DNA of 64,000 bases. Origin: Gentiana macrophylla (Eukaryota; Streptophyta; Magnoliopsida; Gentianales; Gentianaceae). The position numbers and the translations under genes are program-made. The stretch covers positions 124,001 through 188,000 of the forward strand of contig JAOBSW010000401.1 of assembly GCA_026214975.1 (NCBI GenBank). The letters are read 5' to 3'. Under the pieces are notes generated by a model. The model was given only the letters and a program-made list of their open reading frames with translations, made no database searches and was not told where the DNA came from. Positions 1 through 11,761 of this stretch are shown piece after piece (within the stretch, counting starts at the first letter, position 1; every line of letters starts with the position of its first letter).

Positions 1-3
1 TAG

Positions 4-76
4 ACAAACCAAGGAAAGTCACAAAAGGTAAACCATGCGTCTGCTCCTAAACAAACCACGGAAAGTCACAAAAGGT
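4..76. repeat. Short direct duplication at the 3' end of the first gene
   Basis: A 26-base block at 4-29 recurs at 51-76 with one mismatch (47-base spacing). It lies across the C-terminal end and stop of the minus-strand gene, so the last codons are partly duplicated downstream of the stop. Confidence 0.8.
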
Positions 77-885
77 GATTGGGATACTTTCCTCACCAAT
101 GTCATCATTGTCATACTCTGGTACGTGAAATTCTCTTGCGAGAGCGGTGATAAGAAATGGATAATACAGATAACCATCACCAAGCATGTTAAGCGATATT
201 TCACCAATCCAACGAACGATATCACTTCCAAAATCAACTTCACGCGTTAAAAAGGCAAACGAAAAAGCTTTTAAAGCATTGCTCGGATTAAAAGTGTGTA
301 CGGTACCATACACGCTACTACCAATCCATTCGAAGTAAACACGCAGCCATTCTTCAGGATAGTCAGGATACTCAAGGCGATTCTGGAATTCGTAAAATTG
401 GGTGTCTGAGATTTCGGTTGCTTCGAGTTCTGGTATACGATAGTAGCGATTGATCCAATCCGATGAAAAGAAGACATTTACTCCACGTAGCGTGTACACC
501 CCCTGGTTGGTATGGCCGCATCAATTTTAGACCTCACCAAAGTGTAGAATTCACGAACGATTGATCGATTCATAGTGGAGGTAGGTGGGGGACTCTTAGC
601 GAGGCGCTCCAATGATCTTCTTCGTATGAATCTCTGCATCCTGGTAGGTAGGGTATCCCATTCCATCCTCCTCTCTGCAACAACAGCAATATCATGAAAA
701 TATGTAGACCAATTGACACGCTCGTGTTGTGTTGTGAACCGATATAGCAGCGTATCCTCGTCATACACATAAGGTATACTAGGCTGACTCACTGGCCGGT
801 GAGGATGCCAAGCCGGGAGAATTAGATTATCGGGATTGTATATCTGAATGTACGAAGGAGGGGAATCGGAGTCAGACATTTTCAC
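47..885 (-). pseudogene. Putative plant transposon protein (PF20167-like), one frameshift
   Basis: Two overlapping minus-strand frames (885 to 478, then 499 to 47) form one protein of about 275 residues broken by a single frameshift near 490. The N-terminal half contains NRSIVREFYTLV. The C-terminal half contains the shift-point segment YTLRGVNVFF, then WINRYY, then GDGYLYYPFLITAL followed by an acidic VPEYDNDD tail. Order and spacing match the plant-specific domain annotated as putative plant transposon protein (recognised by eye). A clear homologue lies on the other strand at 1875-2245 plus 11762-12208. ATG at 885 is chosen because the upstream sequence is AT-rich and non-coding. Molecular function is unknown; such proteins are usually carried by transposons. 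The frameshift may be a sequencing error. Confidence 0.7.
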
Positions 886-1874
886 CGGAGTTTTTTTAAA
901 ATGTGACTGAGAGGGTACAAGGTGGGAAGTTACAGTGCAAAGGAACTTGAAGAACGTGAGGACTAATAGAGAGGAGAAGGTATAGAGGGGTTATATTGGC
1001 GTAAATATTGGGAATTTTAATCCAAATTGAATCAATTACGAGGTCATGGTATTGTCTTGTCAAGCAATCAATGTTTCCATTTAACTTGGACGGGCTACTT
1101 GGACAGTTGGACGATTACTGGGCCCCACATGAGTTAAGACCGTCCGAATTGGACGATTCCGTCCAAATTAGAAGATTCGGTATAGTGAAATAATAGACAG
1201 GGCCCCACACGTTAGATATCTTGTTCATATATGACCGTCCAAATTGGACGACGCCGTCCAAATATTGGACGGTTCCGTCCAAGTTAGTGTGTGGATATAT
1301 ACGTCCATATGCATTTGGACGTGTCCCATCGAGCCCGACAAATGTGGTCACTATCGGGCGGTCCCTCCTTTTCAATGGTTATGACTTATGCATTTATGTC
1401 ATGGCGCGTGCATGAGATAGTATAAGGCAATAATAGACAGGCCCCACACGTTAGATATCTTGTTCATATATGACCGTCCAAATTGGACGACGCCGTCAAA
1501 TATTGGGACGGTTCCGTCCAAGTTAGTGTGTGGATATATACGTCCATATGCATTTGGACGTGTCCCATCGAACTGACAAATATGGTCACTATCGGCGGTC
1601 CCACCTTTTCAATGGTTATGACTTATGCATTTATGTCAGGGCCGTACAGACAGGGCCCAACACGTCAGTTAGTTGGTGACTTATGACCGTCTAAATAGGA
1701 CGATTACCTCCAAAAATTTGATGATTCCGTCCAAAGTTTGTGTGTGAACATATGTGTCGATCAATCAATTTTCTTTTGTAAAAATCTATATATTCACAAA
1801 TACTCTAACAACCATTCATCTCTCTCATTTCTCATTTATTTTACTCTCTCATTATCTAATCTAGTGTTCCTTCA
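886..1874. promoter_or_regulatory. Shared upstream region between two divergent transposon-protein genes
   Basis: The two homologous genes start at 885 (minus) and 1875 (plus) and point away from each other, so this 1-kb interval is their only upstream DNA. Its core (1080-1760) is a GTCC-rich repeat array. The right flank is a pyrimidine-rich CTCTCATTT stretch just before ATG 1875, typical of a plant 5' leader. Promoter function is inferred from position. Confidence 0.4.
1080..1760. repeat. Tandem array of about 240-bp units built from GTCCAAAT palindromic motifs
   Basis: Two good copies start with TAATAGACAGG at 1191 and 1431 (240-base period). Each contains a GGGCCCCACACG segment followed by alternating GTCCAAAT/ATTTGGAC motifs in both orientations. 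Degenerate partial copies flank them at about 1117 and 1647. The dense inverted-orientation short motifs resemble transposase-binding subterminal repeats of DNA transposons. A related array lies at 17086-17390. Confidence 0.75.
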
Positions 1875-2245
1875 ATGGCTAACCCACATGCTCCTCGTGT
1901 TCATTTCAACGATGAAAATGATTTGTCGTTCGATGAGCGATCTCTCATAAGCCGTTTTAGAACACGAAGAGGAGAGCCGTGAGTACATGACTAACCTGGA
2001 TGGCAAGAAATTTTTGTCCGGAGAGGCGATTGAACATAGAGAGTCTTCCTACTTTCATTGCCAACTTGTTTCGAGATAACAGTTGGCATAGTGTCCCCCA
2101 GATGCCAATAAGCTTTCAACACGTTAATCGGTCTATTGTGCGTGAATTCTATGCTTGTCTAGCTACCACACGGCTCAATGAAAGGTGCGTAATTGTTCGA
2201 GGCGTTCCCGTCATTTTAAATAATGCATGGATCAACAATGAGTAT
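1875..2245 (+). pseudogene. Putative plant transposon protein, 5' part, split by a Copia insertion
   Basis: ATG at 1875 opens a frame (MANPHAPRVHF) whose DERSLISRF aligns with DEDTLLYRF of the minus-strand copy at 47-885. After one or two frameshifts near 1980-2000 it continues with RRLNIESLP, NRSIVREFYACL, VIVRGVPVIL and WINNEY, all with counterparts in that copy. The coding sequence is then interrupted at 2246 by the Copia LTR. The read-through into the LTR is not real protein. The gene resumes after 11761, and AGTAT (2241-2245) is duplicated at 11762-11766. This copy is dead unless the element is removed. Confidence 0.75.
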
Positions 2246-4073
2246 TGTTGGAAAGGTGTCCTAAACCCAATCGGGTCGGACCGGATCCGACCGGGTCGGG
2301 TCATTTGCAGTCTATTTAGTTCATGTAATAACTTTATTATGATTAATAAAAGCACTTATGTTATTATATATATTGTTTGTCTTCATATTACTTGTTGTAT
2401 ATATATATAGTAACGTCCCTAGTATCAATCTGTGATAGAGAAACCATGATAGTGATTATGGTTGATGAGATCTCTAATCACTATAACAAGGTTGGTACTT
2501 AAATGTCTCTAGTCTTACATATTATCAAATGGGACATTGGTAGTATAATCAGACTAGCACGTATTGGATGTCTTCTACCTTTTAGAAGGTAGGGATAGAT
2601 CTCGTCTCATCGAAGTGTAGAGACACTTGGGACCGTGCATGCGTGGACGTGTATTAGAGAATGCGACGTTAGATCGACCCACTTACATTAAGTGTCACAC
2701 TATGTGGCGGTTGTGTAATTATCCTTTTGACCGAGTCTTCATGGCATCACGGTGTGGATTGTCATGCTTTGACACTATTGAGATTTCTCCTAACCACCAG
2801 GCGATCATGCGGTAGTGATTGGGTATGATATTGAAGCACGCGGAGTATACATGATTGGTCGTCCGGGAATCGTGATATCCTATGATAGGGATCGAATATC
2901 CGAAATGGCCTTCTTATAAGGAATGTCTAGCTCTCGAGAATCTTTGCAAAGTGGGAGTAAATGTGTTATTCGAGAGAGCATGATATCCAGATTATAAGAT
3001 ACGATCGTCAATGTATTGACACTCGAGATACGATCGTATGGATATTATTATAGCGATAGGATTGTAAGTTACACGGTAACTGCTTCACATGAAAGGTAGT
3101 AGTCATTGCTTTTGACTCTTCCGATAATTGGGGGTCACGGTGTGTTGCTAGACGCTATCCCGTGATCGTTAGGTATGAAGGGCATTTTGGTAAATTGCAC
3201 TTTGTGTCTACGGCCAACATATTCGGAAGCCTATCGGGTCACACACATATGAACATCGAGTCGGATTAAAATGCGGTTATAGATGATAACCAAATAAGGA
3301 AAGTTTATCTCTGGACTATAAAGGTTATAGTGGTAAATTAATATGGTGGTATTTATTTATTATGAATAAATAAAATACAAGATATTAATTATATATAAAT
3401 TATATTAATTAAAGAATATTCCGGAAGTCAATTCATTGACTAAAGGGGCGCCACTTTTGGGTGTATGAGATACACTTGGATTGTGCACTTTAATTAATAA
3501 ATATTGCCATAATATTAATATAGGATATTAATTGATTTTAGTAAAATAGATTTATGGTAATAAGATAATTATAATCAATATATGATATTGACAAAATATT
3601 ATAATTAAAGAGATAAATCAATCTAATTGATTTTCCTTATTTTATTGGAAAAGGTTTTCTTCTCCTCCACACTCAATTTGGGGCGCCACCTCTCTATATA
3701 AAAGGAAGTGGGTGTCAAGCTCTTTTGAACAACACAATTGCAAGAGTTCATAATTCTTGTGTAAAATAGAGAGCTCTCCATAGTGAGTTTGTGAGGGAAG
3801 AAAAGGTCCGATCTAGCGACCGGAGTTTTTTCGATAGCAATCCAAGGAGGATTCCGCGTAGGGGTTCGTGTGGATTAGCGATAGAGGCCGGACGCGTGGG
3901 ACGGCTTGCGCGATTGAACTACTCTCCGTTGGCGGTCAAAGCGACGATCTTGTAGATCATCTAAGGTATAACCGTCAAACTACTTAACGTGTTTATTGCA
4001 TTAAACGAAGAACGATCTAGTAAAAGGAAATCAAATTTTAAATTCATTTGCGTTAAACTAGTGATTTCTAACA
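2246..4073 (+). repeat. 5' LTR of the Copia element
   Basis: This 1828-base LTR has TG..CA ends. It contains a TATA-type promoter near its 3' third and a U5 that runs to CTAACA immediately before the primer-binding site. Short ORFs inside it are chance frames. Confidence 0.95.
3695..3703 (+). promoter_or_regulatory. TATA box of the 5' LTR
   Basis: TATATAAAA lies 378 bases from the LTR end, downstream of a GGCGCCACC element. The matching CTATAAAA occurs at 11386-11393 in the 3' LTR, and a related CTATAAATA sits in the second Copia LTR near 48966. Transcription probably starts about 30 bases downstream. Confidence 0.6.
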
Positions 4074-4074
4074 G

Positions 4075-4086
4075 TGGTATCGGAGC
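4075..4086 (+). other. Primer-binding site (initiator tRNA-Met type)
   Basis: TGGTATCGGAGC starts one base after the 5' LTR. It differs at one position from the TGGTATCAGAGC complement of plant initiator tRNA-Met used by Copia elements. Confidence 0.85.
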
Positions 4087-6032
4087 AGACTTCGAGCTTA
4101 AGCAATAAGCATAATTTAAATGCGTAGTATTTAATCGATAGATGCAAGATTTAAATCACGAAACGTTAAAACAAAAAAAAAAAAAAAAAAAAGGGTTCTT
4201 GGGGGGTCGGCCGACTGGCGCGCGCCCCTCTCAAGGCGGGGCGGCGGCGGCGGCGGTAGCCCTAGGGTTGCCGTCCGTCGGCTCTCCTCTTCCAATGGGG
4301 GAGATCAACCCTTTCGTTTGTGATATTTTATTGTGCATAGATATCTCGTTTGTTTAGTTGTGTCATATGGCCAACCAATGGTTCAAATAGTTTGGACCAT
4401 CGGGAAACCATATGGGACATTGGCCTTTCCAAATTTTGATTTGGAATAGGCCAGCCCTTCCAAATATTTGATTTGAAATAGCAGCTGCAGGCCACTTCCA
4501 AAATTTTGATTTTGGAAAGTGGCCAGCCTAAACCAAAATTATTTGGCCTTTCCAAATATTTGATTTGGAATAAGGCCTAGCCCCTTCCAAATATTTGATT
4601 TGGAATAGTTTAGCTCAGCCACTTCCAAAATTTTGATTTTGGAAAGTGGCTGTGCCTAGACTAAAATAATTTGGCCTTTCCAAATATTTGATTTGGAGAG
4701 CTCAGCGCCTTTCCAAATATTTGATTTGGAATGAAACAGCTTAAGCCACTTCCAAAATTTTGATTTTGGAAAGAGTGTGCCTAAGCTAAATTTAGTTTTG
4801 GAAATGAAACAAATAGGAGACTTTATAATTTTAATTTTATTTTGAATAGTTCAAATTTAATTAAAATTGAAATCGATTTAAAATTAAATGTTAATTTTAA
4901 TTTTCGGTTAAATCATATAATTAATTAAAAGTTATTTAATTATTTGATGTGATAAAATAAAGACGCATGAGTAGTTAAAAATTAGAATTTAATCTTTTTC
5001 ATAAGATAAAATTGTATGGATTAGATGTGTAGATATAATGTGATTATATGGACCCCGATTGATCATGGACTCGACCAATAGGATAGATGGGAATGTTTTC
5101 TTTATGTTGGTTTTTTGAAAAATTGTCCTAGGCCGTTATGAAGAACGTGACCTAGTTTACTTTTTGCATTTATCCCATTCCCTGAGCTCCCCCCCGTGTG
5201 CGGCGGGTGTAATTAATTATTATGTAACAAGAATGGAGCAAGAAGTTGAAGACCAAGGAGAGATAAAGAACCCATTGGCGTACAGCAATAAAGATCCTAT
5301 TGGCGGTTGCAGATACCCTTAGTTTGTGACCGCGGTTTCATCTGGTTTGTATTCGAAACCGCACTCTAGAAAAGTCCATGATCATACCGGTTATTTTATG
5401 CGCGGAATGTTGTGTATGTTTTACTTTATATGATATCGTAGTAATATGCACATAGTAGATGAGACCACAATTAAACCAAATTAATTAAGTGAATTAATTT
5501 AAAATTATTCCCACGCCAAAAATCGAGCCAAAATTGTCTCCCAATATTATAATGACGGTGAAGAGCCTTTGTTCGGATCCAACTGATCGACCACCGTCGG
5601 GAGTTGACCCTACCATGGGTATATCGTTATTATTGAGATATGATCGTCACGAGATCTCATGAATATTGGGTTATGACTCGACTAAAGTCTTTCGGTGATT
5701 GGCCACCGCCAGGCCGCCTCGACTTTAGAGACAAAGGGTTGACTATCACATAGAGATGTGAAACGTCAAAGAGTTGACTAGTCGACCACCTGGGAGTCGT
5801 GACGCGATGCGATCGGGTAGAGTACCTACCTTTCAAATTGCCGAGATTGATCGACCACCGTGGGGATTAAGGCAACTAGATAGGTCCCACCGCTAAAGAA
5901 TTAATTAAAATTCTTGAAAGCCAATAGGAATAGTTGGCTAGTGGGAGTAAAACCTTAAAAATTTCTTAGTGCAAATTTAGGTTTTTATACATGAGCTTTT
6001 ACTTATTCTATCTTTATTTATTGTTGTAGAAA
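4087..6032 (+). other. Long untranslated leader of the Copia element
   Basis: About 1.9 kb lies between the PBS and the gag ATG without a plausible gene. It holds a poly-A run near 4171, a GC-rich CGG-repeat block (4192-4300), the hairpin array at 4425-4785, then AT-rich DNA. The second Copia element (49345-51400) has the same order of blocks, so this is a family trait. Confidence 0.7.
4425..4785. repeat. Array of about nine small palindromes in the Copia leader
   Basis: Two alternating units recur: TTCCAAATATTTGATTTGGA and CTTCCAAAATTTTGATTTTG followed by GAAAG. Each is an imperfect inverted repeat with a TTGA-like loop, spaced by short GGCCAGCC-type linkers. RNA from this strand could form a row of short hairpins. 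The related array at 49740-49965 shows retention in a diverged element. Confidence 0.8.
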
Positions 6033-6960
6033 ATGTCAAACAAATTGAACCTTCGTTTTATCATCGATAACAAGCTTGACGTAAACTAATTTTCTCGATT
6101 GGGAAAGAAACCTCAAAATCGTTTTGAGGCACGAGAAGATTGGCTATGTCTTGGACGAGGCCCTACCGGAAAAGCCCCGCCGAGGTTCGGCCGCAGATGT
6201 TGTCGAGAAGTACAACAAGCAATCTGCTCGACAAAAGATCGATGCTACATGTATCATGCTTGCTTCTATGACACCGAATCGCAGAAACAACATGAGTCTA
6301 TGGACGCCTACTCTATCATGGTCCACCTGAAGGAACTTTACGCTTCTCGCCTCGTGACCGAGAGGTGCGAGGTCTCAAGGCCCTGTTTAGTTGTAAGATG
6401 GCATCCGGGATCGCTTTGTGGGGTCACACGTGCTTAAAATGATCGGGTACATAGAGAGGCTTGGGAAGTTTGGGCCACAAGTTGGAACGAGAATTGAGTA
6501 TTGACTTGATTCTCGCAATCTCTACCGACTCATTCTCGCAGATTTGTGATGAACTATCACATGAACAAGATAGATTGCTCCTAGCGGAGTTATTGAACAT
6601 GTTGAAAATCTGAGGGCACCGTAGGGAAGGAAAGCAAGTGTTGCTTTGGTCACTTGAGCAAGCGGCAAGGCAAAAGCCCCGAAAAAAGTCCAAGAAGGCG
6701 AAGGTCGCACCTAAGCCAACGCCTAAGATAGCAAAAGACAAATCCAAGGATGCTTGCTTCCATTCATGTGAGACCGGACATTGGAGAGAAAGCGCAGTGG
6801 GGCTTGAGTACCAAGAAGAAGCATTCGATGCTTCGACTTCGTGTACATTTATGATTGAGATCAACATTACTTCTTCTAAGTCTAACCACTTGGGTATTAG
6901 ATATCTGGTTGTGGTTCTCATATTTGTCTGAATATGCGAGGCACTAAGAAGAGCTAGAGA
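6033..6960 (+). pseudogene. Copia gag and start of the protease domain, multiple frameshifts
   Basis: ATG 6033 opens MSNKLNLRFII, the usual start of this Copia Gag family. The frame then breaks, and recognisable blocks continue in other frames: LDEALPEKP near 6150, CIMLASM near 6250, QKQHESMDAYSI and VHLKELYASR to about 6350, and MIGYIERLGKFG near 6440. A degraded zinc knuckle (CFHSCETGHW) lies at 6755-6785. SGCGSHICLNMRGTK near 6905 is the aspartic-protease start with its catalytic Asp lost. Gag would form the virus-like particle of the retrotransposon. Non-functional as sequenced; at least five shifts or stops. Confidence 0.8.
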
Positions 6961-7167
6961 TCCGAGGAAAGGAGAGGTGGACCTCACGCGTTGGAAATGG
7001 AGCAAGTGTTCTTCGCTACCGGCCGTAGGAGTTTATTTTCTTTCATTGCCCAAGTGGGCTAGTACTAGAACTCAATAATCTGTTATTTTGTTCCTGCTCT
7101 TTACGAAGAGCATTATTTCTATTTCTGCATTAGATGTTGATGGATTTTCTTTTACGCTTGAGAATAA

Positions 7168-8330
7168 ATGTTGTTCTTTTCACGTGATGGAATCTTTTAT
7201 GGTAATGGCATACTTAGCAATGGTCTCTACATATTAGATATGAATGTTGATGTACTTAATATAAATAACAAGAAAGCCAAAATAAATGACTTAAATGAAT
7301 CCTACTTATGGCATTGTAGACTTGGCCATATAAATAAGAATCGCATTTCCAAACTCCATAAAGATGGAATGTTGGATCAATTCGATTACTTAATCGCTTG
7401 ATACATGCGAAGCTTGTTTACTTGGCAAGATGACAAAGTCACCTTTTAGTGGCAAAGGGATAAGATCCAATGAATTGCTTGAGCTTATACATACCGATGT
7501 GTGTGGCCCAATGTCAATTCAAGCCAAAGGAGGATACTCTTATTTTATCACTTTCACCGATGACCATTCACGCTATGGTTATATATACTTAATGAAGTAT
7601 AAGTCCAAGCCTTCAAAAGTTCAAAGAATTGAAGTGAAGTGGAGAAACAACTAGGTAAAGAAATCAAAACACTTGATCCGATCGAGGTGGAGAATACCTA
7701 GATGGAGAGTTTCAAAGTTATTTAAAGGAGAATGGGATTCTACTCGAATGGACCCCTCCAGTGGACGCCACAAATGAATGGCATATCTCGAGAGGAGGAA
7801 TCGTACCTTGTTAGACATGGCACGCTCCATGATGAGCTATGCGATTCTTCCAAAATCGTTTTGGGGGTATGCTCTAGAAACCGCATCCTCATACATCGAA
7901 CCGAGTTCCATCAAAGACGGTTGAGTCCACTCTCTATGAAGTGTTCAAAGGAAGAAACCAACACTAGGTTACATGAAACCTTGGGGATGTCCGATTTATG
8001 TGAAACGAACCATGCCGACGACAAATGGAACTAGATCGACAAATGTCTGTTTGTGGGTTATCCCTAGAAACCAAAGGGTACCAATTTTACCACCCCGAGG
8101 AACAAAAGGTGTTTGTTGCCAGGATCGCCACTTTTCGGAGAAAGAGTTTATTCGGATAGGGTCGGTGGGAGTAAGATTGATCTTGAAGAAATTCGAGAAC
8201 CACTTACGGATAACAAATCCGTTGATGGAAGTAGAGAGACACCACATACAAATGCGGCGCCACCTCTACCGTGAGACACAATAACACCTCGAAGATCCAC
8301 CAGGGAACGCCGTGGACCCGATAGTACACT
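7168..8330 (+). pseudogene. Copia pre-integrase and integrase region, frameshifted
   Basis: 7168-7401 reads SNGLYILDM and LWHCRLGHINKNRISKLHKD, the GAG-pre-integrase zinc-binding block. After a shift, CEACLLGKMTKSPF and then LELIHTDVCGPMS and YFITFTDDHSRYGY (to about 7610) give the start of the integrase core with its first catalytic Asp in HTDVCGP. From 7620 the frame breaks repeatedly; NRILIHRTEF and WGCPIYVKR are remnants of the C-terminal half. Known role of the family: insertion of the cDNA into the genome. Confidence 0.8.
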
Positions 8331-8343
8331 CACGGCGTGTATC

Positions 8344-9330
8344 TCATGGAAGATGAGGACCCTAGAACTTATGAGGAGGTGCTATTAAGGCACGACAAAG
8401 AGAAATGGCTTGAAGCCATGAATTACGAGATGGAATCCATGAAGGACAACCAAGTTTGGAACTTAGTTGATCCGCTGAGGAATAGTTCCCATAGGGTGTA
8501 AATGGGTCTTTAAGAGAAAGACCGACATGGACGGTAACGTGACCACCTACAAGGCTAGGTTGGTGGCAAAAGGTTATAAGCAAAGACAAGGAGTTGACTA
8601 TGATGAAACCTTCTCGCTTTGTTGCCATGTTAAAATCCATTAGAATTTTGCTTGCTATTGCAAAGATACCATGATTACGAAATCTGGCAGATGGATGTGA
8701 AAACAAATTTTCCTTAACGGGAACTCGTCTGAGGAAGTGTATATGACACACTGAGGGTTTCACAACCAATGACACTAGGATGGTGTGTAAACCGCAAAGA
8801 TCCATTTATGGATTAAAGCAAGCTTCTCGGAGTTGGAATCTTCGCTTTGATGAGATAATCAAACAGCTTTGATTTCATCAAGAACGAAGATGAGCCCTGT
8901 GTTTACAAGAAGGTTAGTGGGAGTGCCATTGTGTTTCTAGTGCTTTATGTGGATGACATATCGCTTCATAGGGAATGATGTGCCTATGTTACAATCAGTC
9001 AAAGCTTGGTTATCCAAGAACTTTCTATGAAGGACTTGGGTGAGGCGACTATATATTCGGGAATAAAGATCTATAGAGATAGATCTAAAAGGTTGCTTGG
9101 TCATGTCGTAATCCACCTACATAGACAAGATGTGAAGAGATTCGGCATGGAGCGCCCAAGAAAGGATTGTCGCCTATGTCACATAGGGTCTACTGTCCAA
9201 GGGAATGAGTCCTAAGACAGAGAGGAGGAGGAAAGGGCACAAATGAGTAAAGTCCCTTATGCTTCGGCAATCGGGTCTATCATGTATGCCATGTTATGCA
9301 CAAGACCGCACGCCTCGCACCCTCTTAGTA
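8344..9330 (+). pseudogene. Copia reverse transcriptase, frameshifted
   Basis: Domain blocks appear in the expected order: TYEEVLLRHDKEKWLEAMN near 8370, [13 protein letters not shown] near 8505, [20 protein letters not shown] from about 8549, RSIYGLKQASRSWN near 8799 and the catalytic LYVDDI at 8943-8960. LSMKDLGEATIY lies near 9025. The YVDD active site is characteristic of Copia. The frame changes several times, so no full-length enzyme is encoded as sequenced. Confidence 0.85.
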
Positions 9331-9479
9331 TGACTAGTAGGTACCGGTCCAATCCAGGTGATGGTCACCGGATTCTTTGTCAAGAATATCCTTAAGTACT
9401 TTGAGACGTACCAGGATATGTTCCTGGGTTTCGGGAATGATGATTTAGTATTACGAGGTTACACGGATGCGTTTCCAAA

Positions 9480-9933
9480 CCGACAAGGATGACTTTAAGT
9501 CACAACTGGATTTGTTTTCACGCTTAACGGCGGAGCAAATGAGTGGAAGAGTTCCAAGCGGGGAGACTCCGCAGATTCTACAACGGAAGCCGAATACATA
9601 GCGACCTCGGAGGCGGCAAAGGAAGCGATTTGGATGAAGAAGTTCATTATCGAACTTGGTGTGGTTTCTTCCATTGAAGGTCCAAGTGCCTCTGCATCGT
9701 GATAATAATGGAGCGATATCTCGGTCAAAGGAACCAAGGTCTCATCGTGAAGTCCAAACATGTGCTACGGCGCTATCACTTGATTAGAGATAGTAGATAG
9801 AGGAGATGTAAAGATAGAGAAAGTCCACACGGATGATAACATAGCCGATCCGTTAACCAAGGCATTGTCTCAAGCTAAGCATGAGAAACATGTTCACTTG
9901 CACGGGCTTAGGCATATGGGTGATTGGCTTTAG
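9480..9933 (+). pseudogene. Copia RNase H and polyprotein C-terminus
   Basis: SQTGFVFTLNGGANEW starts near 9499, and STTEAEYIATSEAAKEA carries the catalytic acidic residues at about 9573-9623. After shifts, NIADPLTKALSQAKHEKHVH and HGLRHMGDWL reach the stop at 9931-9933. This is the usual C-terminus of Copia polyproteins and lies just before the purine tract and 3' LTR. Confidence 0.85.
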
Positions 9934-9937
9934 GCCA

Positions 9938-9947
9938 AGTGGGAGAT
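9938..9947 (+). other. Polypurine tract of the Copia element
   Basis: AAGTGGGAGA directly abuts the TGTTGG start of the 3' LTR, the expected plus-strand priming site. Confidence 0.85.
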
Positions 9948-11761
9948 TGTTGGAAAGGTGTCCTAAACCCAATCGGGTCGGACCGGATCCGACCGGGTCG
10001 GGTCATTTGCAGTCTATTTAGTTCATGTAATAACTTTATTATGATTAATAAAAGCACTTATGTTATTATATATATTGTTTGTCTTCATATTACTTGTTGT
10101 ATATATATATAGTAACGTCCCTAGTATCAATCTGTGATAGAGAAACCATGATAGTGATTATGGTTGATGAGATCTCTAATCACTATAACAAGGTTGGTAC
10201 TTAAATGTCTCTAGTCTTACATATTATCAAATGGGACATTGGTAGTATAATCAGACTAGCACGTATTGGATGTCTTCTACCTTTTAGAAGGTAGGGATAG
10301 ATCTCGTCTATCGAAGTGTAGAGACACTTGGACTGTAACGTGGCCGTGTATTAGAGAATGCGACGTTAGACTGACCCACTTACATTAAGTGTCACACTAT
10401 GTGGCGGTTGTGTAATTATCCTTTTGACCGGAGTCTTCATGGCATCACGGTGTGGATTGTCATGCTTTGACACTATTGAGATTTCTCCTAACCACGGGGC
10501 GATCATGCGGTAGTGATTGGGTATGATATTGAAGCATGCGGAGTATACATGATTGGTCGTCCGGGAATCGCATATCCTATGATAGGGATCGAATATCCGA
10601 AATGGCCTTCTTATAAGGAATGTCTAGCTCTCGAGAATCTTTGCAAAGTGGGAGTAAATGTGTTATTCCGAGAGAGCATGATATCCAGATTATAAGATAC
10701 GATCGTCAATGTATTGACACTCGAGATACGATCGTATGGATATTATTATAGCGATAGGATTGTAAGTTACACGGTAACTGCTTCACATGAAAGGTAGTAG
10801 TCATTGCTTTTGACTCTTCCGATAATTGGGGGTCACGGTGTGTTGCTAGACGCTATCCCGTGATCGTTAGGTATGAAGGGCATTTTGGTAAATTGCACTT
10901 TGTGTCTACGGCCAACATATTCGAAGCCTATCGGGTCACACACATATGAACATCGAGTCGGATTAAAATGCGGTTATAGATGATAACCAAATAAGGAAAG
11001 TTTATCTCGGACTATAAAGGTTATAGTGGTAAATTAATATGGTGGTATTTATTTATTATGAATAAATAAAATACAAGATATTAATTATATATAAATTATA
11101 TTAATTAAAGAATATTCCGAAGTCAATTCATTGACTAAAGGGCGCCACTTTTGGGTGTATGAGATACACTTGGATTGTGCACTTTAATTAATAAATATTG
11201 CCATAATATTAATATAGGATATTAATTGATTTTAGTAAAATAGATTTATGGTAATAAGATAATTATAATCAATATATGATATTGACAAAATATTATAATT
11301 AAAGAGATAAATCAATCTAATTGATTTTCCTTATTTTATTGGAAAAAGGTTTTCTTCTCCACACTCAATTGGGGCGCCACCTCCTCTATAAAAGGAAGTG
11401 GGTGTCAAGCTCTTTTGAACAACACAATTGCAAGAGTTCATAATTCTTGTGTAAAATAGAGAGCTCTCCATAGTGAGTTTGTGAGGAAGAAAAGGTCCGG
11501 TCTAGCGAGCCGGAGTTTTTCCGATAGCAATCAAGGAGGATTCCGCGAGGGGTTCGTGTGGATTAGCGATAGAGGCGGACGCGTGGGACGGCTTGCGCGA
11601 TTGAACTACTCTCCGTTGGCGGTCAAAGCGACGATCTTGTAGATCATCTAAGGTATAACCGTCAAACTACTTAACGTGTTTATTGCATTAAACGAAGAAC
11701 GATCTAGAAAAGGAAATCAAATTTTAAATTCGCATTGCGTTAAACTAGTGATTTCCTAACA
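9948..11761 (+). repeat. 3' LTR of the Copia element
   Basis: This 1814-base LTR matches 2246-4073 almost base for base. Differences are mostly 1-2 base gains or losses in GG, CG or CTC contexts. It ends CTAACA at 11761, followed by the AGTAT target duplication. Confidence 0.95.

Larger units (their letters stand above)
2246..11761 (+). mobile_element. Full-length Ty1/Copia LTR retrotransposon (9.5 kb) with 5-bp TSD
   Basis: Two direct LTRs (2246-4073 and 9948-11761) start TGTTGGAAAGG and end CTAACA. They flank an internal region with an initiator-Met-type primer-binding site, a long leader, gag-protease, integrase, reverse transcriptase and RNase H in Copia order, and a purine-rich tract. 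AGTAT flanks both ends. The LTRs look nearly identical apart from scattered 1-2 base indels, suggesting a fairly recent insertion, yet the reading frames are broken many times. LTR length and protein motifs suggest an Angela/Tork-type lineage; that assignment is tentative. It is inserted in a transposon-protein gene. Confidence 0.95.

Noticed and set aside
2246..2410. Extension of the transposon-protein frame from 2000 to 2410
   Set aside because: Codons after 2245 lie in the Copia LTR and repeat identically at 9950-10112.
8362..8805. Minus-strand 147-residue ORF
   Set aside because: Shadow of the Copia reverse transcriptase on the plus strand.
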